From: Zavarzinia aquatilis
GTDB lineage: Bacteria > Pseudomonadota > Alphaproteobacteria > Zavarziniales > Zavarziniaceae
Assembly (NCBI RefSeq): GCF_003173035.1
Contig: NZ_QGLE01000006.1
Coordinates: forward strand, 62,578-126,577
Length of the DNA stretch: 64,000 nucleotides
Reading direction: 5' to 3'
Each line of letters opens with the position of its first letter. Within the stretch, counting starts at the first letter, position 1. Made by a program: the position numbers and the translations under genes. This document shows positions 45,330-54,767 of the stretch, one piece after another. The notes below the pieces were generated by a model. The model ran no database searches. It was not told the origin of the DNA and was given only the letters and a program-made list of their open reading frames with translations.

Positions 45330-46942
45330 CGCTCGACCGCCCTGCCTTTCTGGGGGAACAGGCCCCGCGGCTTGCGCTGGATGAACAGCACGAGCGCGAC
45401 GAGGACGAAGATCTTGCCGAGCACGGCGCCGGCCACGGGTTCGAGCAGCTTGTTGGTGATGCCCAGCGTCATGGCCCCGACCAGCGTACCCCAGAGGTTA
45501 CCGACACCGCCGAAGACGACGACCATGAAACTGTCGATGATGTAGCCCTGGCCGAGGTTGGGGCTGACGTTGTCGATCTGCGACAGGGCGACGCCCGCGA
45601 TGCCGGCGATGCCGGAGCCGAGGCCGAAGGTGAGCATGTCGACCCAGTTGGTGCGGATGCCCATCGAACCGGCCATGCGCCGGTTCTGCGTCACCGCCCG
45701 CATCTGGAGGCCAAAGGCGGTCCGCCGCAGCACGACCATCAGGACGAACAGCACGACGATCGAGAAGACGATGATCCACATGCGGTTATAGGTCAGGGTC
45801 AGGCCGCCGAGATCGAAGGCGCCCGACATCCAGGCGGGATTGCCGACCTCGCGGTTGGTCGGCCCGAAGAGGCTGCGCACCGCCTGCTGCAACACGAGCG
45901 ACAGGCCGAAGGTGGCGAGCAGGGTTTCCAGCGGCCTTCCGTAGAGGAAGCGGATGATCACCCGCTCGATCAGGATGCCGACCGCGCCCGAGACGAGGAA
46001 GGCCAGCGGCAGCGCGATGGCCAGCGAATAGTCGAACAGCCAGGGTGCCGAGTTGCGGATGATGTCCTGCACGACGAAGGTCGTGTAGGCGCCGATCATC
46101 ACCATCTCGCCATGGGCCATGTTGATGACGCCCATCACGCCGAAGGTGATGGCGAGGCCGATGGCGGCGAGCAGCAAGACCGAGCCGAGCGAAATGCCGT
46201 AATAGAAGCTCTGCACCCCGGACCACAGGGCGAGGCGGCCTTCGATGGCGTCGGAAGCGTCCTTGATCGCCGCGGCCAGCGCGGGCGAAGGCGACGGCGT
46301 CGCCGCCAGCATGGCGAGGGCGTCCTGATCGCCCTGGGCCGCGATCACCTCGACCGCGGCGAGCTTGGCCGGCTCCTCGCCGGGGCCATAGAGCACGAGG
46401 GCGGCCTTCGCCCGCTCGAGCGCGGTCTTCACCTTCGCGTCCGTCTCGCGCGCCAGCGCGGTTTCGATCAGGGGCAGCGCCGTCTGATCCTTGGACTTGA
46501 ACACCGACAGCGCGGCTTCGAGCCGCTTCGCCGGATCGGGGCTGACCAGGGTCAGCTGGCCGAGCGCGGCCTCGACCGCGCGGCGGATGCGGTTGTTGGC
46601 GCGCACGGGCTTGGCGCCCGCAGGCTCCGCCGCGACGACCGTGCCGGTCGCGGCATCGTGCAGCGCGCCCGCGGCGTCCTTGTAGACGAGGCTGCCGTCC
46701 GCACCGGCCAGCAGCCGGTTGTCGGTCAGCGCCTGCAGAATCTCGATTGCCGTCGGTTGTCCGCTGACGGCCAGCGCCTCGATACCCTTCTGGATATCGT
46801 CATAGGAACCGGAGAAGAGTTTCAGGGTGTCCTGAACGTCCTGCGCCCGGGCTTGCCCGATGGCGCCGGCACCGGCCAGGGTCAGGATCGCCATCGCGAT
46901 CAGGCAGAGCCGCCGTAACCGCGAGAGTGTCGAAATTACCAT
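45326..46942 (-). CDS. urtB: Urea ABC transporter permease UrtB with periplasmic N-terminal domain
   Basis: 538 residues. A signal-like segment (A-I-L-T-L-A-G-A-G-A-I-G-Q-A-R-A) is followed by a soluble domain of about 200 residues rich in Ala and Lys, found in long UrtB forms. The LivH-type permease domain then begins near residue 240 (G-V-M-G-V-I-N-M-A-H-G-E-M-V-M-I-G-A-Y) and ends after eight or nine membrane segments. The chosen ATG gives M-V-I-S-T-L; an ATG seven codons upstream is open too. A hairpin in the 137-bp gap after urtA probably lowers its expression relative to the binding protein. Confidence 0.94.
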   Translation of the reverse strand: MVISTLSRLRRLCLIAMAILTLAGAGAIGQARAQDVQDTLKLFSGSYDDIQKGIEALAVSGQPTAIEILQALTDNRLLAGADGSLVYKDAAGALHDAATGTVVAAEPAGAKPVRANNRIRRAVEAALGQLTLVSPDPAKRLEAALSVFKSKDQTALPLIETALARETDAKVKTALERAKAALVLYGPGEEPAKLAAVEVIAAQGDQDALAMLAATPSPSPALAAAIKDASDAIEGRLALWSGVQSFYYGISLGSVLLLAAIGLAITFGVMGVINMAHGEMVMIGAYTTFVVQDIIRNSAPWLFDYSLAIALPLAFLVSGAVGILIERVIIRFLYGRPLETLLATFGLSLVLQQAVRSLFGPTNREVGNPAWMSGAFDLGGLTLTYNRMWIIVFSIVVLFVLMVVLRRTAFGLQMRAVTQNRRMAGSMGIRTNWVDMLTFGLGSGIAGIAGVALSQIDNVSPNLGQGYIIDSFMVVVFGGVGNLWGTLVGAMTLGITNKLLEPVAGAVLGKIFVLVALVLFIQRKPRGLFPQKGRAVER

Positions 46943-46990
46943 GGACCGACCGCCTCTCGACAACAGTCAACGCGAAAGGGCCCCGACCTG

Positions 46991-47024
46991 AAAAGAGCCC
47001 CCGGGCGGACGATGCCGCCCGGGG
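46991..47024 (-). terminator. Hairpin plus TCTTTT between urtA and urtB (partial terminator)
   Basis: Minus strand CCCCGGGCGG-CATCGT-CCGCCCGGGG followed by GCTCTTTT. This looks like an intrinsic terminator 55 bp after the urtA stop. Partial read-through would give much more binding protein than permease, the usual stoichiometry for such operons. Confidence 0.65.
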
Positions 47025-47079
47025 TATGCCAAGTCGAGGGAGGAGACCAGAAACAGACTAACTCAGGCTGCCCGGGCGA

Positions 47080-48375
47080 TTACTTGCCCGAGCCGCCGCA
47101 CTTGCCGGTGGCGACGTTGAAGTTGCCGCACTTGAGCGGCGCGCGCCAATCGGAGATCAGGTCCTTGGAACCTTCGAGGTAATCCGACCATTCGTCGCCC
47201 ATGATCAGGCCCGGGGTCTGCGACACGATGTCGAACTGACCGTCGGCCTTGATCTCGCCGATCAGGACCGGCTTGGTGATGTGGTGGTTCGGCATCATGG
47301 TCGAATAGCCGCCCGACAGGTTCGGGACGGAAACGCCGATCAGGGCGTCGATCACCTTGTCCGGATCGGTGGTGCCGGCCTTTTCGACCGCCTTGACCCA
47401 CATGTTGAAGCCGATGACATGGGCTTCCATCGGGTCGTTGGTCACGCGCTTCGGATTGTTGGTATAGGCCTGCCACTTCTTGATGAATTCGGCGTTCTCG
47501 GGAACGTCGACCGACATGAAGTAGTTCCAGGCGGCGAGGTGACCGACCAGGTTCGAGGTGTCGAGACCCGCGAGTTCCTCTTCGCCGACCGAGAAGGCGA
47601 CGACCGGAATGTCGGTCGCCTTGATGCCCTGGTTGGCCAGTTCCTTGTAGAACGGCACGTTGGCGTCGCCGTTGATGGTCGAGACGACGGCAGTCTTCTT
47701 GCCGGCCGAACCGAACTTCTTGATGTCGGCGACGATCGTCTGCCAGTCGGAATGACCGAACGGCGTGTAATTGATCATGATGTCGTCGGCGGCGACGCCC
47801 TTGGCCTTCAGATAGGCCTCGAGGATCTTGTTGGTCGTGCGCGGATAGACATAGTCGGTACCGGCGAGGACCCAGCGCTTCACGCCTTCCTCGGCCATCA
47901 GGTAGTCGACCGCGGGGATCGCCTGCTGGTTCGGCGCGGCGCCGGTGTAGAAGATGTTGCGCGAGGATTCTTCACCCTCGTACTGCACCGGGTAGAACAG
48001 GATGTTGTTCAGCTCCTCGAACACCGGCAGCACCGACTTGCGCGAGACCGAGGTCCAGCAGCCGAACACGGCCGAGACCTTGTCCTGCGAAATCAGCTGG
48101 CGGGCCTTTTCGGCGAACAGCGGCCAGTTGGAAGCCGGGTCGACCACGACCGCCTCGAGCTTCTTGCCGAGGACGCCGCCCTTCTTGTTCTGCTCGTCGA
48201 TGAGCATCAGCATGACGTCCTTCAGCGTGGTCTCGCTGATCGCCATGGTGCCGGAAAGCGAATGCAGAACGCCGATCTTGATGGTCTCTTCCGCACGGGC
48301 GCCAAAGGTGGCGCCAACCATCGCGGTTGCGCCGAGGACCGCCCCGGCCAGCCATTTCGTGAACCTTGTCGACAT
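47080..48375 (-). CDS. urtA: Urea ABC transporter substrate-binding protein UrtA
   Basis: 431 residues. Signal peptide to about residue 28 (A-T-F-G-A-R-A-E-E). Mature part opens T-I-K-I-G-V-L-H-S-L-S-G-T-M-A-I-S-E-T and has V-F-G-C-W-T-S-V-S-R-K-S-V-L-P-V-F and Y-P-V-Q-Y-E-G-E-E-S-S, which are strong UrtA markers. It binds urea in the periplasm and hands it to UrtB/UrtC. First gene of the urea cluster; a -24/-12 promoter lies 104 bp upstream. Two Cys in the C-terminal tail (K-C-G-N-F and K-C-G-G-S-G-K) may form a disulfide. Confidence 0.97.
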   Translation of the reverse strand: MSTRFTKWLAGAVLGATAMVGATFGARAEETIKIGVLHSLSGTMAISETTLKDVMLMLIDEQNKKGGVLGKKLEAVVVDPASNWPLFAEKARQLISQDKVSAVFGCWTSVSRKSVLPVFEELNNILFYPVQYEGEESSRNIFYTGAAPNQQAIPAVDYLMAEEGVKRWVLAGTDYVYPRTTNKILEAYLKAKGVAADDIMINYTPFGHSDWQTIVADIKKFGSAGKKTAVVSTINGDANVPFYKELANQGIKATDIPVVAFSVGEEELAGLDTSNLVGHLAAWNYFMSVDVPENAEFIKKWQAYTNNPKRVTNDPMEAHVIGFNMWVKAVEKAGTTDPDKVIDALIGVSVPNLSGGYSTMMPNHHITKPVLIGEIKADGQFDIVSQTPGLIMGDEWSDYLEGSKDLISDWRAPLKCGNFNVATGKCGGSGK

Positions 48376-48695
48376 TCGTTAAACCCCCAACCCCTGCAGG
48401 ATCCGAATTTGGCCGCCGGTCGCGGCCGAGACACCACGCTTCGGCGCTGGCCGCCGGCACGAGGCAAAGGGGCAAGAGGCAAGACATGTGCCAAGCGGCG
48501 CGACCCCGGGGGAGTCATGCGGTCAGCGGGGATTCAGGGTGTTTTGCCGTTCGGCCATCAGGGTGGCGGCACGTTCAGAATTGGTCAAAATAAAGGCAGC
48601 AATACGCAATTTGGCGCAGCATGAGCCTAAATTGTGACCATCGGCCGCCGCCGGTTTTTTGGGCAGCGGCAGCCGACAGGCTGTATACAATCTTG
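48376..48695. other. 320-bp intergenic region upstream of urtA
   Basis: Holds the RpoN-type promoter at 48479-48493. Between it and ohr (48696) there are AT-richer stretches, for example around 48575-48640, where an activator such as NtrC would bind. I did not find a clear GCACC-N7-GGTGC pair. No ORF or RNA gene was recognised. Confidence 0.6.
48479..48493 (-). promoter_or_regulatory. Sigma-54 (RpoN) promoter of the urtA operon
   Basis: Minus strand TGGCACATGTCTTGC: GG at -24 and GC at -12 with the exact consensus spacing (TGGCAC-N5-TTGC), 103 bp before the urtA ATG. This fits nitrogen control of urea uptake by NtrC/RpoN in proteobacteria. Confidence 0.7.
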
Positions 48696-49118
48696 TCAGG
48701 CGACGCTCAGGTCGACCTGGATATTGCCCCGCGTGGCGTTGGAATAGGGGCAGACCACATGGGCCTTGGCCACCAGATCCTCGAGCACGGCTTTGTCGAC
48801 GCCCGGGGCGGCAATGGTCAGCGCGACCTGTATACCGAAACCCGTGGGGATCGGGCCGATGCCGACGGCACCCGATACCGTCGTCGTCTCCGGCAGGGCA
48901 ACCTTGGCCGCGCGGGCGACGAATTTCAGCGCGCCGAGGAAACAGGCCGAATAGCCGGCGGCGAACATCTGTTCAGGATTGGTCCCGGGGCCATCGTTGC
49001 CGCCGAGGGCCTTCGGCGTGGACAGGGTAACCGAAAGCCGGCCGTCGTCGCTGGCGGCGACACCTTCGCGGCCGCCGGTGGCGGTGGCATGGGCGGTGTA
49101 GAGGATTTTGTCGGGCAT
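48696..49118 (-). CDS. ohr: Organic hydroperoxide resistance protein Ohr
   Basis: 140 residues, OsmC/Ohr fold. The two catalytic cysteines are in Y-S-A-C-F-L-G-A-L (about 60) and [12 protein letters not shown] (about 125), the Ohr arrangement. It reduces organic and fatty acid hydroperoxides with lipoylated protein partners. The ATG was chosen because GGAG lies 8 nt before it; a GTG three codons earlier overlaps that GGAG. It is downstream of ohrR on the same strand, with its own operator at 49145-49168. Confidence 0.95.
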   Translation of the reverse strand: MPDKILYTAHATATGGREGVAASDDGRLSVTLSTPKALGGNDGPGTNPEQMFAAGYSACFLGALKFVARAAKVALPETTTVSGAVGIGPIPTGFGIQVALTIAAPGVDKAVLEDLVAKAHVVCPYSNATRGNIQVDLSVA

Positions 49119-49144
49119 GAGAGGCACTCCGTTGTCGATGGCGC

Positions 49145-49168
49145 ATTATATATCGCACAATTAAATTG
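49145..49168 (-). promoter_or_regulatory. Candidate OhrR operator before ohr
   Basis: Contains the perfect palindrome CAATTAAATTG (49158-49168) joined to ATTATATATCGCACAAT (49145-49161). The second motif recurs before ohrR at 49765-49781 with three differences. Spaced 27 bp from the ohr ATG, it would cover the promoter. Confidence 0.6.
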
Positions 49169-49198
49169 AACACAATATATAAAAGCGCATCTCAACCT

Positions 49199-49283
49199 CT
49201 CGTCGCTCCGGCGCAGGCCGGAGCCTTTGAACGCGGAAGCGCCCTCGCCGGCCACAGATTCCGGCCTTCGCCGGAATGACGAG
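49199..49283. repeat. Bipartite palindromic intergenic element, copy C (85 bp)
   Basis: CTCGTCGCTCCGGCGCAGG at the left and CCGGCCTTCGCCGGAATGAC-GAG at the right, the same plan as copies at 5838 and 20209. Sits between ohrR and ohr, next to the ohr operator. Confidence 0.75.
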
Positions 49284-49295
49284 AAAACGGGGCCC

Positions 49296-49742
49296 TTAAG
49301 AACCGTTGGCCAGTTGCGCCCGGAAGGCGGCGACGGCGTCGCGCAGTGCCTTCACTTCGTCACCCGAGGCGCCGAGGCCGCAGACCATGTCCTCGTAATG
49401 GCGCCGGGCTTCCGCCTCCAGCGCGCGGCCGGTCTCGGTCAGGCGGATGCGGACCTGGCGCTCGTCGGCGGGATCGCGCCGACGCTCGACCAGGCCCTGC
49501 GCTTCCATCCGCTTCAGAAGCGGGGTCAGCGTGCCGGAATCGAGGAACAGCCGCTCGCCCAATGCCCCCACCGTCAGATCGTCCGCCTCCCACAACACGA
49601 GCAGCGCGAGATATTGCGGATAGGTGAGGCCGAGCGCCGTCAGCATCGGCCGATAGGCCTTGGTCATCAGATGCGACGCGGAATAGAGCGCGAAGCAGAG
49701 CTGATCATCGAGGCGGAGGGAGAGTTTCGGCTGGTCGGTCAT
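49296..49742 (-). CDS. ohrR: MarR-family peroxide-sensing repressor OhrR
   Basis: 148 residues. Cys16 in [12 protein letters not shown] is the sensing cysteine of OhrR; the winged helix covers about 48-100 ([24 protein letters not shown]). When Cys16 is oxidised by organic peroxide the protein leaves DNA. Only one Cys is near the N-terminus; another is at about residue 121 (D-M-V-C-G-L). It controls ohr and probably itself. Confidence 0.93.
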   Translation of the reverse strand: MTDQPKLSLRLDDQLCFALYSASHLMTKAYRPMLTALGLTYPQYLALLVLWEADDLTVGALGERLFLDSGTLTPLLKRMEAQGLVERRRDPADERQVRIRLTETGRALEAEARRHYEDMVCGLGASGDEVKALRDAVAAFRAQLANGS

Positions 49743-49764
49743 GGCGGTAATCCTTTGCCCGACC

Positions 49765-49781
49765 ATTATATAGAGCGCAAT
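49765..49781 (-). promoter_or_regulatory. Candidate OhrR operator before ohrR
   Basis: ATTATATAGAGCGCAAT on the + strand, 22 bp before the ohrR ATG, resembling 49145-49161 before ohr (14 of 17 positions). This indicates autoregulation. Confidence 0.5.
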
Positions 49782-49828
49782 GGACTTGCGCGCGAGAGGT
49801 CGCGCGCAAGTCCCCTGGCCTGTGAACC

Positions 49829-51820
49829 CTACCAGTGCAGGCCCTTGGTCAGGGCCGCCAGCGCGACCGCCTCGGTCGAGGGCGCGCCGTCGTCCGCCAC
49901 TTTCTCGCCCCGCGCCGCGGCGCTGTCCGGGAACAGGCGATAGGTGGTGTTGAACAGGATGTTGGTGACATCCGGCGCCGCCGCCCACAGCAATTCGCCC
50001 ATGGTGCCGAGGCGGGTGGCGATCCGCTTCGGTTTCTCGACGATGCCCTTCACGATCAGGTTGGCGGCATCGTCGGGCGAGAGGGTCGGGATATTGTCGT
50101 ACATCTTGGTCGGCGCGATCATCGGCGTGCGCACCAGCGGCATGTAGATATTGGTGAAGGTCACGTTCCTGTGATGGAACTCGGGCGCGGCGCAGCGGGT
50201 GAAGGCGCCGAGCGCGGCCTTGGACGCGACATAGGCCGAGAAACGCGGCTGGTTCACCTGCACGCCGATCGACAGGATGTTCACGATGTGGCCGGACTTG
50301 CGCGACGACATCACCGGCAGGAAGCCCATCATCAGGCGCAGGGCGCCGAAGTAGTTGACCGCCATCGTCCGCTCGAAATCGTGGAAGCGGTCGTAGGACA
50401 GATTGACCGAGCGGCGGATCGAACGGCCGGCATTGTTCACCAGCACGTCGACATGGCCGTGGTCCTTGAGCACGGCGGCGATGAAGCGGTCGCAGCTGTC
50501 CATTTCGGCGACGTCGACCGAATAGGCGTGGACATTGCCGCCCGCGGCGCGCAGCTCGGCCTGGACCGCGTCCAGTTCCTCCTGCTTGCGGGCGCAGATG
50601 ATGGTGATGGCCCCGGCCGCCGCCACTTTCTTCGCCGTCTCGAGGCCGATGCCCGAGGTCGCGCCGGTGATGACCACGACCTTGCCGGCGACGGAACTCG
50701 CCAGCGAGCGGTCGCGGTGCAGTTCGGGATTGAGGTGACGTTCCCAATAGTCCCAGACGAAGCCGGCGTAATCCTGAATCGGCGGGCATTCGATGCCGCT
50801 GCCCTTCAGCGCCTTCGCCGTATCGCGATTGTCGAATTTGGTCGGGTAGTTGAAGAACTTCAGGGCCTGACGCGGAATGCCGTAACCGCCCAGTACCGTG
50901 TCGATGATCGAGCGGATGGGCGGCAGGCCGGCCAGCATCGAGCGGATGCCGGCGGGGATGAAGCCGAACACCCGGCTGTCCACCCGCATGGAGAATTGCG
51001 GCGCCCCCGCCGCCTTGGCGAAGACATTGACCACCTCGCCCACCCGGTTGTGCTTCGGGTTGGTCAGGTGGAAGGCGCGGCCGTCGAGCCCGGACTTATG
51101 GGCGATATGGTCCATCGAGCGGGTGACGTAATCGACCGGCACGATGTTGAGGAGGCCGCCCTCGATCCCCAGCAGGGAAATCCACTGTGGAATCGCCCGG
51201 CGCAATTGCAGGATCAGGTTGAAGAAGAAATAGGGGCCGTCGATCTTGTCGATCTCGCCAGTCTCGGAATGGCCGACGACGATGCCCGGGCGATAGATGC
51301 GCCAGGGGATCGAGCATTCCTCGCGCACGATCTTCTCGCTGTCGTGCTTGGTGCGGTAATAGGGGTGATCGTCCGCGGCCCATTCCTCGAACATGTCTTC
51401 GCGCCAATAGCCTTCGTAAAGGCCGGCGGCGGCGATGGACGAGGTGTGGTGGAAGGATTTGGCGCCCACCGCCTCGGCGAAGGTGACGGCGTTCCGCGTG
51501 CCTTCGACGTTGGATTTGACCTGCGCCTCCTGATCCTCGTTGGTCAGGTCGTAGATCGCGGCGAGATGGAAGACGTGGCTGATCTGGCCTTTCAGCTTCT
51601 CGATCTCGGCGGCGGAAACGCCGAGGCGCTTCTTGCCCAGGTCGCCGGTCACGCCGACGATGCGCGCGGCATCGCGCGACCAGCGTTCGTCCTTCAGGGC
51701 TTCCAGTTTCTTCTTCGACCCCGAACGCACCAGGACATAGATGGTGCCGTCACGCTTCAGAAGGGCGTCGATCAGATTGCGGCCCAGGAACCCGGTGCCG
51801 CCGGTGACGAAATAGCTCAT
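49829..51820 (-). CDS. Two-domain fatty acyl-CoA reductase (alcohol-forming, FACoAR type)
   Basis: 663 residues, two NAD(P)H-binding reductases in one chain. Domain 1 (about 1-370): G-G-T-G-F-L-G at 7-13, catalytic Y-R-T-K near 155 and the male-sterility-type extension. Domain 2 (about 375-660): T-G-A-T-S-G-I-G, N-N-A-G-R-S and Y-V-A-S-K. Length, order and many segments match, from memory, the Marinobacter enzyme that reduces acyl-CoA to fatty aldehyde and then alcohol, and mycobacterial AcrA1. Fatty alcohols could feed wax esters. No wax synthase gene is in the window. It stands alone, 86 bp upstream of ohrR in the direction of transcription. Confidence 0.85.
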   Translation of the reverse strand: MSYFVTGGTGFLGRNLIDALLKRDGTIYVLVRSGSKKKLEALKDERWSRDAARIVGVTGDLGKKRLGVSAAEIEKLKGQISHVFHLAAIYDLTNEDQEAQVKSNVEGTRNAVTFAEAVGAKSFHHTSSIAAAGLYEGYWREDMFEEWAADDHPYYRTKHDSEKIVREECSIPWRIYRPGIVVGHSETGEIDKIDGPYFFFNLILQLRRAIPQWISLLGIEGGLLNIVPVDYVTRSMDHIAHKSGLDGRAFHLTNPKHNRVGEVVNVFAKAAGAPQFSMRVDSRVFGFIPAGIRSMLAGLPPIRSIIDTVLGGYGIPRQALKFFNYPTKFDNRDTAKALKGSGIECPPIQDYAGFVWDYWERHLNPELHRDRSLASSVAGKVVVITGATSGIGLETAKKVAAAGAITIICARKQEELDAVQAELRAAGGNVHAYSVDVAEMDSCDRFIAAVLKDHGHVDVLVNNAGRSIRRSVNLSYDRFHDFERTMAVNYFGALRLMMGFLPVMSSRKSGHIVNILSIGVQVNQPRFSAYVASKAALGAFTRCAAPEFHHRNVTFTNIYMPLVRTPMIAPTKMYDNIPTLSPDDAANLIVKGIVEKPKRIATRLGTMGELLWAAAPDVTNILFNTTYRLFPDSAAARGEKVADDGAPSTEAVALAALTKGLHW

Positions 51821-51940
51821 GCCTCTCCCCCGGTATCTCCCTGTGCCGGGCGTGTGTCCACCCGTGCAGGCTGAAGTCTAGACACCGGAAAGGGCGAAAG
51901 GGGAGAGGAAATCGCTTTCCGCGAACGGCAACCGATACCG

Positions 51941-52735
51941 TTATTTGTGCCCGCTTTCGTCCCGCGTCAGGTAATAGGCGGCAAGAATGGGCAGGAAGGT
52001 CACCAGGATGACGAAGACCGCCACCACATTGGTCACGGGGCGCTGACGCGGCCGCACCAGTTCGGACAGCATCCAGATCGGCAGGGTCGACTGCTGGCCG
52101 GCGGTGAAGGTGGTCACGATCACCTCGTCGAAGGACAGGGCGAAGGCCAGCATCCCGCCCGCCAGCAGCGCGGTCGCGATATTGGGCAGGATCACATAAC
52201 GGAAGGTCTGGAAGCCATCGGCGCCGAGGTCCATCGAGGCCTCCACAAGGCTGCCCGACAGGCGGCGGAAGCGCGCCACCGCGTTGTTGTAGACGACGAC
52301 GATGCAGAAGGTGGCATGGCCGAGGATGATGGTGAGGAGGCCATAGTCGATCTCCATCAGATTGAAGGCGGCGCGCAGCGCGATGCCGGTGACGATGCCG
52401 GGCAGCGCGATCGGCAATATGACGAGGAGCGAGACCGCCTCCCGCCCGAAGAACTGCCGCCGGGCGAGCGCCGCCGCGATCAGCGTGCCGAGGACGAGGG
52501 CGACCGTGGTCGCCAGCGCGGCGACCCTCAGCGACAGGCCGATGGCATCCCAGATATCCTGCCGGCCGAAGGCGACGCCGAACCATTTCAGCGTGAGGCC
52601 CGGCGGCGGGAACTGATAGGACTTTTCCTCGGTCGTGAAGGCATAGAGGAAGACGAAGAGCAGCGGCACATGGAGAAACAGCAAGCCCCCCAGCGCCGCC
52701 AGCTTCAGGGGTCGGGATGCCCGGTCAGAGCGCAT
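51941..52735 (-). CDS. Polyamine-type ABC transporter permease (PotC/YdcV-like)
   Basis: 264 residues, six membrane segments. Conserved permease-ATPase contact loop [21 protein letters not shown] at about 165-185. The second permease of a four-gene importer; its start overlaps the end of the PotB-like gene by 11 bp. Gene order binding protein, ATPase, permease, permease is that of ydcSTUV. The substrate is probably putrescine, spermidine or a similar cation, by family only. Confidence 0.92.
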   Translation of the reverse strand: MRSDRASRPLKLAALGGLLFLHVPLLFVFLYAFTTEEKSYQFPPPGLTLKWFGVAFGRQDIWDAIGLSLRVAALATTVALVLGTLIAAALARRQFFGREAVSLLVILPIALPGIVTGIALRAAFNLMEIDYGLLTIILGHATFCIVVVYNNAVARFRRLSGSLVEASMDLGADGFQTFRYVILPNIATALLAGGMLAFALSFDEVIVTTFTAGQQSTLPIWMLSELVRPRQRPVTNVVAVFVILVTFLPILAAYYLTRDESGHK

Positions 52736-53666
52736 CGAAAGCCCCCGTCCGCTTCGCGCCCCAGAGATAGAGGCCCATGATCGCGACCGGCACCACGGTG
52801 AAGGCGGCGGCCAGCGGAATATTGCCCGCCGTGCCCTGCTGGATCAGTACCGCCTGGCCGATGAAGAGATTCGAGCCGCCGACGATCTGCGGGATGATGT
52901 AATCGCCGAGGGTCAGCGAGAAGGTGAAGATCGAGCCCGCGATCATGCCCGGCAGGGCGAGCGGCAGGATGACATGGCGGAAGGTCTGCGCGGGATGCGC
53001 CCCCAGATCCTCCGACGCCTCGACCAGATTGCCCGGCACCCGCTCGAGCGAGGCCTGCAGGGGCAGGATCATATAGGGCAGCCAGACATAGGTGAAGACG
53101 AGGAAGGTGCCGATATAGGAGGTCGACAGGCTGGGCCCGCCGACCACGGGCAGGGCCAGCACGCCGTCGAGGACGACGGTAACCCCCAGCGTGTCGGCGA
53201 TCCAGGAGACGATGCCTTCCTTGGCCAGGATCAGCTTCCAGGCATAGACCTTGACGAGATAGGACGACCACAGCGGCATCATGACCGCGAGATAGAACAC
53301 GGCCTTCATCCGTCCCTTCGCGTAACGCGCGGCGTAATAGGCGACGGGAAAGGCCAGCGCGGCCGAGGCCAGCGTGACCGCCGCCGCCATCAGCACGGTG
53401 CGGATCACGATGTCGAGATTGGCGAGCTGGAACAGCTGGCCGTAACTCGACAGGGTCAGCGTGTAGTCGATGGTGCCCGAGAATTCGTCGACCGAGAAGA
53501 AACTGTTGGTCAGCAGGGCGAACAGGCTGCCCAGATAGATGATGCCGAGCCACAGCAGGGGCGGCACCAGCAGCAGCGCGAGATAGGCCCCCGGCCGCCG
53601 CAGCAGGAAATCGGACAGGCCGCGCAGCACGCCAGCGCGGGGGGCCGGCAGGGCGGCGATGCTCAT
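52725..53666 (-). CDS. Polyamine-type ABC transporter permease (PotB/YdcU-like)
   Basis: 313 residues. Six core membrane segments plus an N-terminal stretch ([20 protein letters not shown]); contact loop [21 protein letters not shown] at about 216-236. Pairs with the PotC-like protein. Its ATG overlaps the ATPase stop by four bases (ATGA). Confidence 0.92.
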   Translation of the reverse strand: MSIAALPAPRAGVLRGLSDFLLRRPGAYLALLLVPPLLWLGIIYLGSLFALLTNSFFSVDEFSGTIDYTLTLSSYGQLFQLANLDIVIRTVLMAAAVTLASAALAFPVAYYAARYAKGRMKAVFYLAVMMPLWSSYLVKVYAWKLILAKEGIVSWIADTLGVTVVLDGVLALPVVGGPSLSTSYIGTFLVFTYVWLPYMILPLQASLERVPGNLVEASEDLGAHPAQTFRHVILPLALPGMIAGSIFTFSLTLGDYIIPQIVGGSNLFIGQAVLIQQGTAGNIPLAAAFTVVPVAIMGLYLWGAKRTGAFDAL

Positions 53667-54688
53667 CGCGCGCCCTCCATCGGCCAGAGCGCGGAAAGCG
53701 GAATGCCGAGGGTTACCGCCTGACCGGGGCCGAGGCCGCCGCCTTCCCCCGCCGGGATCGAGACGGCGAGGCGAAGCGCGGCCCCCGCGACGGCGACCAG
53801 CAGGCGCCGGGCGGCGCCGTGATATTGCGCATCCTCGATCACGGCGGAAAGCGCGGCCTGGCCCTCGGGCGCCGGCCCCGTCAGCAGCGCGATCGCCTCG
53901 GGGCGCAGGGAGCAGGGCGCGTCCGGCCCGCCGAGGCCTCGCGCCACGGCGGCGGGCAATACGTTGGAGCCGCCGACGAAACGGGCGACGAATTCGGTGC
54001 GCGGGCGCTCGTAAATCTCTTCCGGCGGGCCGACCTGCACGATCTTGCCCTCGTTGAACACGGCGACCCGGTCGGACATCGACAGGGCCTCGCCCTGATC
54101 GTGGGTGACGAAGACGAAGGCGGTGCCGAGCTTCCGTTGCAGGGCCTTCAACTCGACCTGCATTTCCTCGCGCAGCTTGAGGTCGAGGGCGCCCAGCGGC
54201 TCGTCGAGCAGCAGCACGCGGGGCTGGTTGACGAGGGCGCGGGCCAGAGCGACGCGCTGGCGCTGGCCGCCCGACAGCTGCACCGGCTTGCGGTCGCCAT
54301 GCTGGCCCAGCTTGACGAGGGCGAGGGCCTCGGCCGCCTTGGCGTGGCGCTCGCGCTTGCCGACGCCGCGCACCATCAGGCCATAGGCGACATTGTCGAG
54401 CACATTCATGTGCGGAAACAGGGCGTAGTCCTGGAACACCGTGTTCACCGCCCGCGCATAGGGCGGCACCCCGGCGGAGGCGACGCCAAAAATTTCGATC
54501 TCGCCGGAGGACGGCTGGTCGAAGCCGGCGATCAGCCGCAGGCAGGTGGTCTTGCCCGAGCCGGACGGCCCCAGCATGGAAAAGAATTCGCCGGGCGCGA
54601 TCTCGAGGTCGACGCCATCGACCGCCTTCACGGGGCCGAAGTGGCGGGTGACGGCGCGAAAGCGGACGGCGGGCGCGGCAAATGTCAT
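53663..54688 (-). CDS. Polyamine-type ABC transporter ATPase (PotA/YdcT-like)
   Basis: 341 residues. Walker [10 protein letters not shown] at about 40-48, signature [12 protein letters not shown], Walker [14 protein letters not shown]-loop F-V-T-H-D-Q-G-E-A, and a C-terminal TOBE-type regulatory domain from about 240. The hairpin gap of 79 bp separates it from the binding-protein gene. Confidence 0.94.
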   Translation of the reverse strand: MTFAAPAVRFRAVTRHFGPVKAVDGVDLEIAPGEFFSMLGPSGSGKTTCLRLIAGFDQPSSGEIEIFGVASAGVPPYARAVNTVFQDYALFPHMNVLDNVAYGLMVRGVGKRERHAKAAEALALVKLGQHGDRKPVQLSGGQRQRVALARALVNQPRVLLLDEPLGALDLKLREEMQVELKALQRKLGTAFVFVTHDQGEALSMSDRVAVFNEGKIVQVGPPEEIYERPRTEFVARFVGGSNVLPAAVARGLGGPDAPCSLRPEAIALLTGPAPEGQAALSAVIEDAQYHGAARRLLVAVAGAALRLAVSIPAGEGGGLGPGQAVTLGIPLSALWPMEGAR

Positions 54689-54723
54689 TCAGGACACACG
54701 GATTTGCGGAAGGGGAACGGCGA

Positions 54724-54751
54724 CGTCGCCCCGGTTTTCACCGGGGCGACG
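54724..54751 (-). terminator. Hairpin between binding-protein and ATPase genes
   Basis: Perfect 11-bp arms CGTCGCCCCGG / CCGGGGCGACG with a 6-nt loop, 16 bp after the binding-protein stop. Without a T-run it more likely protects the upstream message or causes partial attenuation, like the hairpin after urtA. Confidence 0.45.
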
Positions 54752-54767
54752 CGGTTTCAGCGGACGC

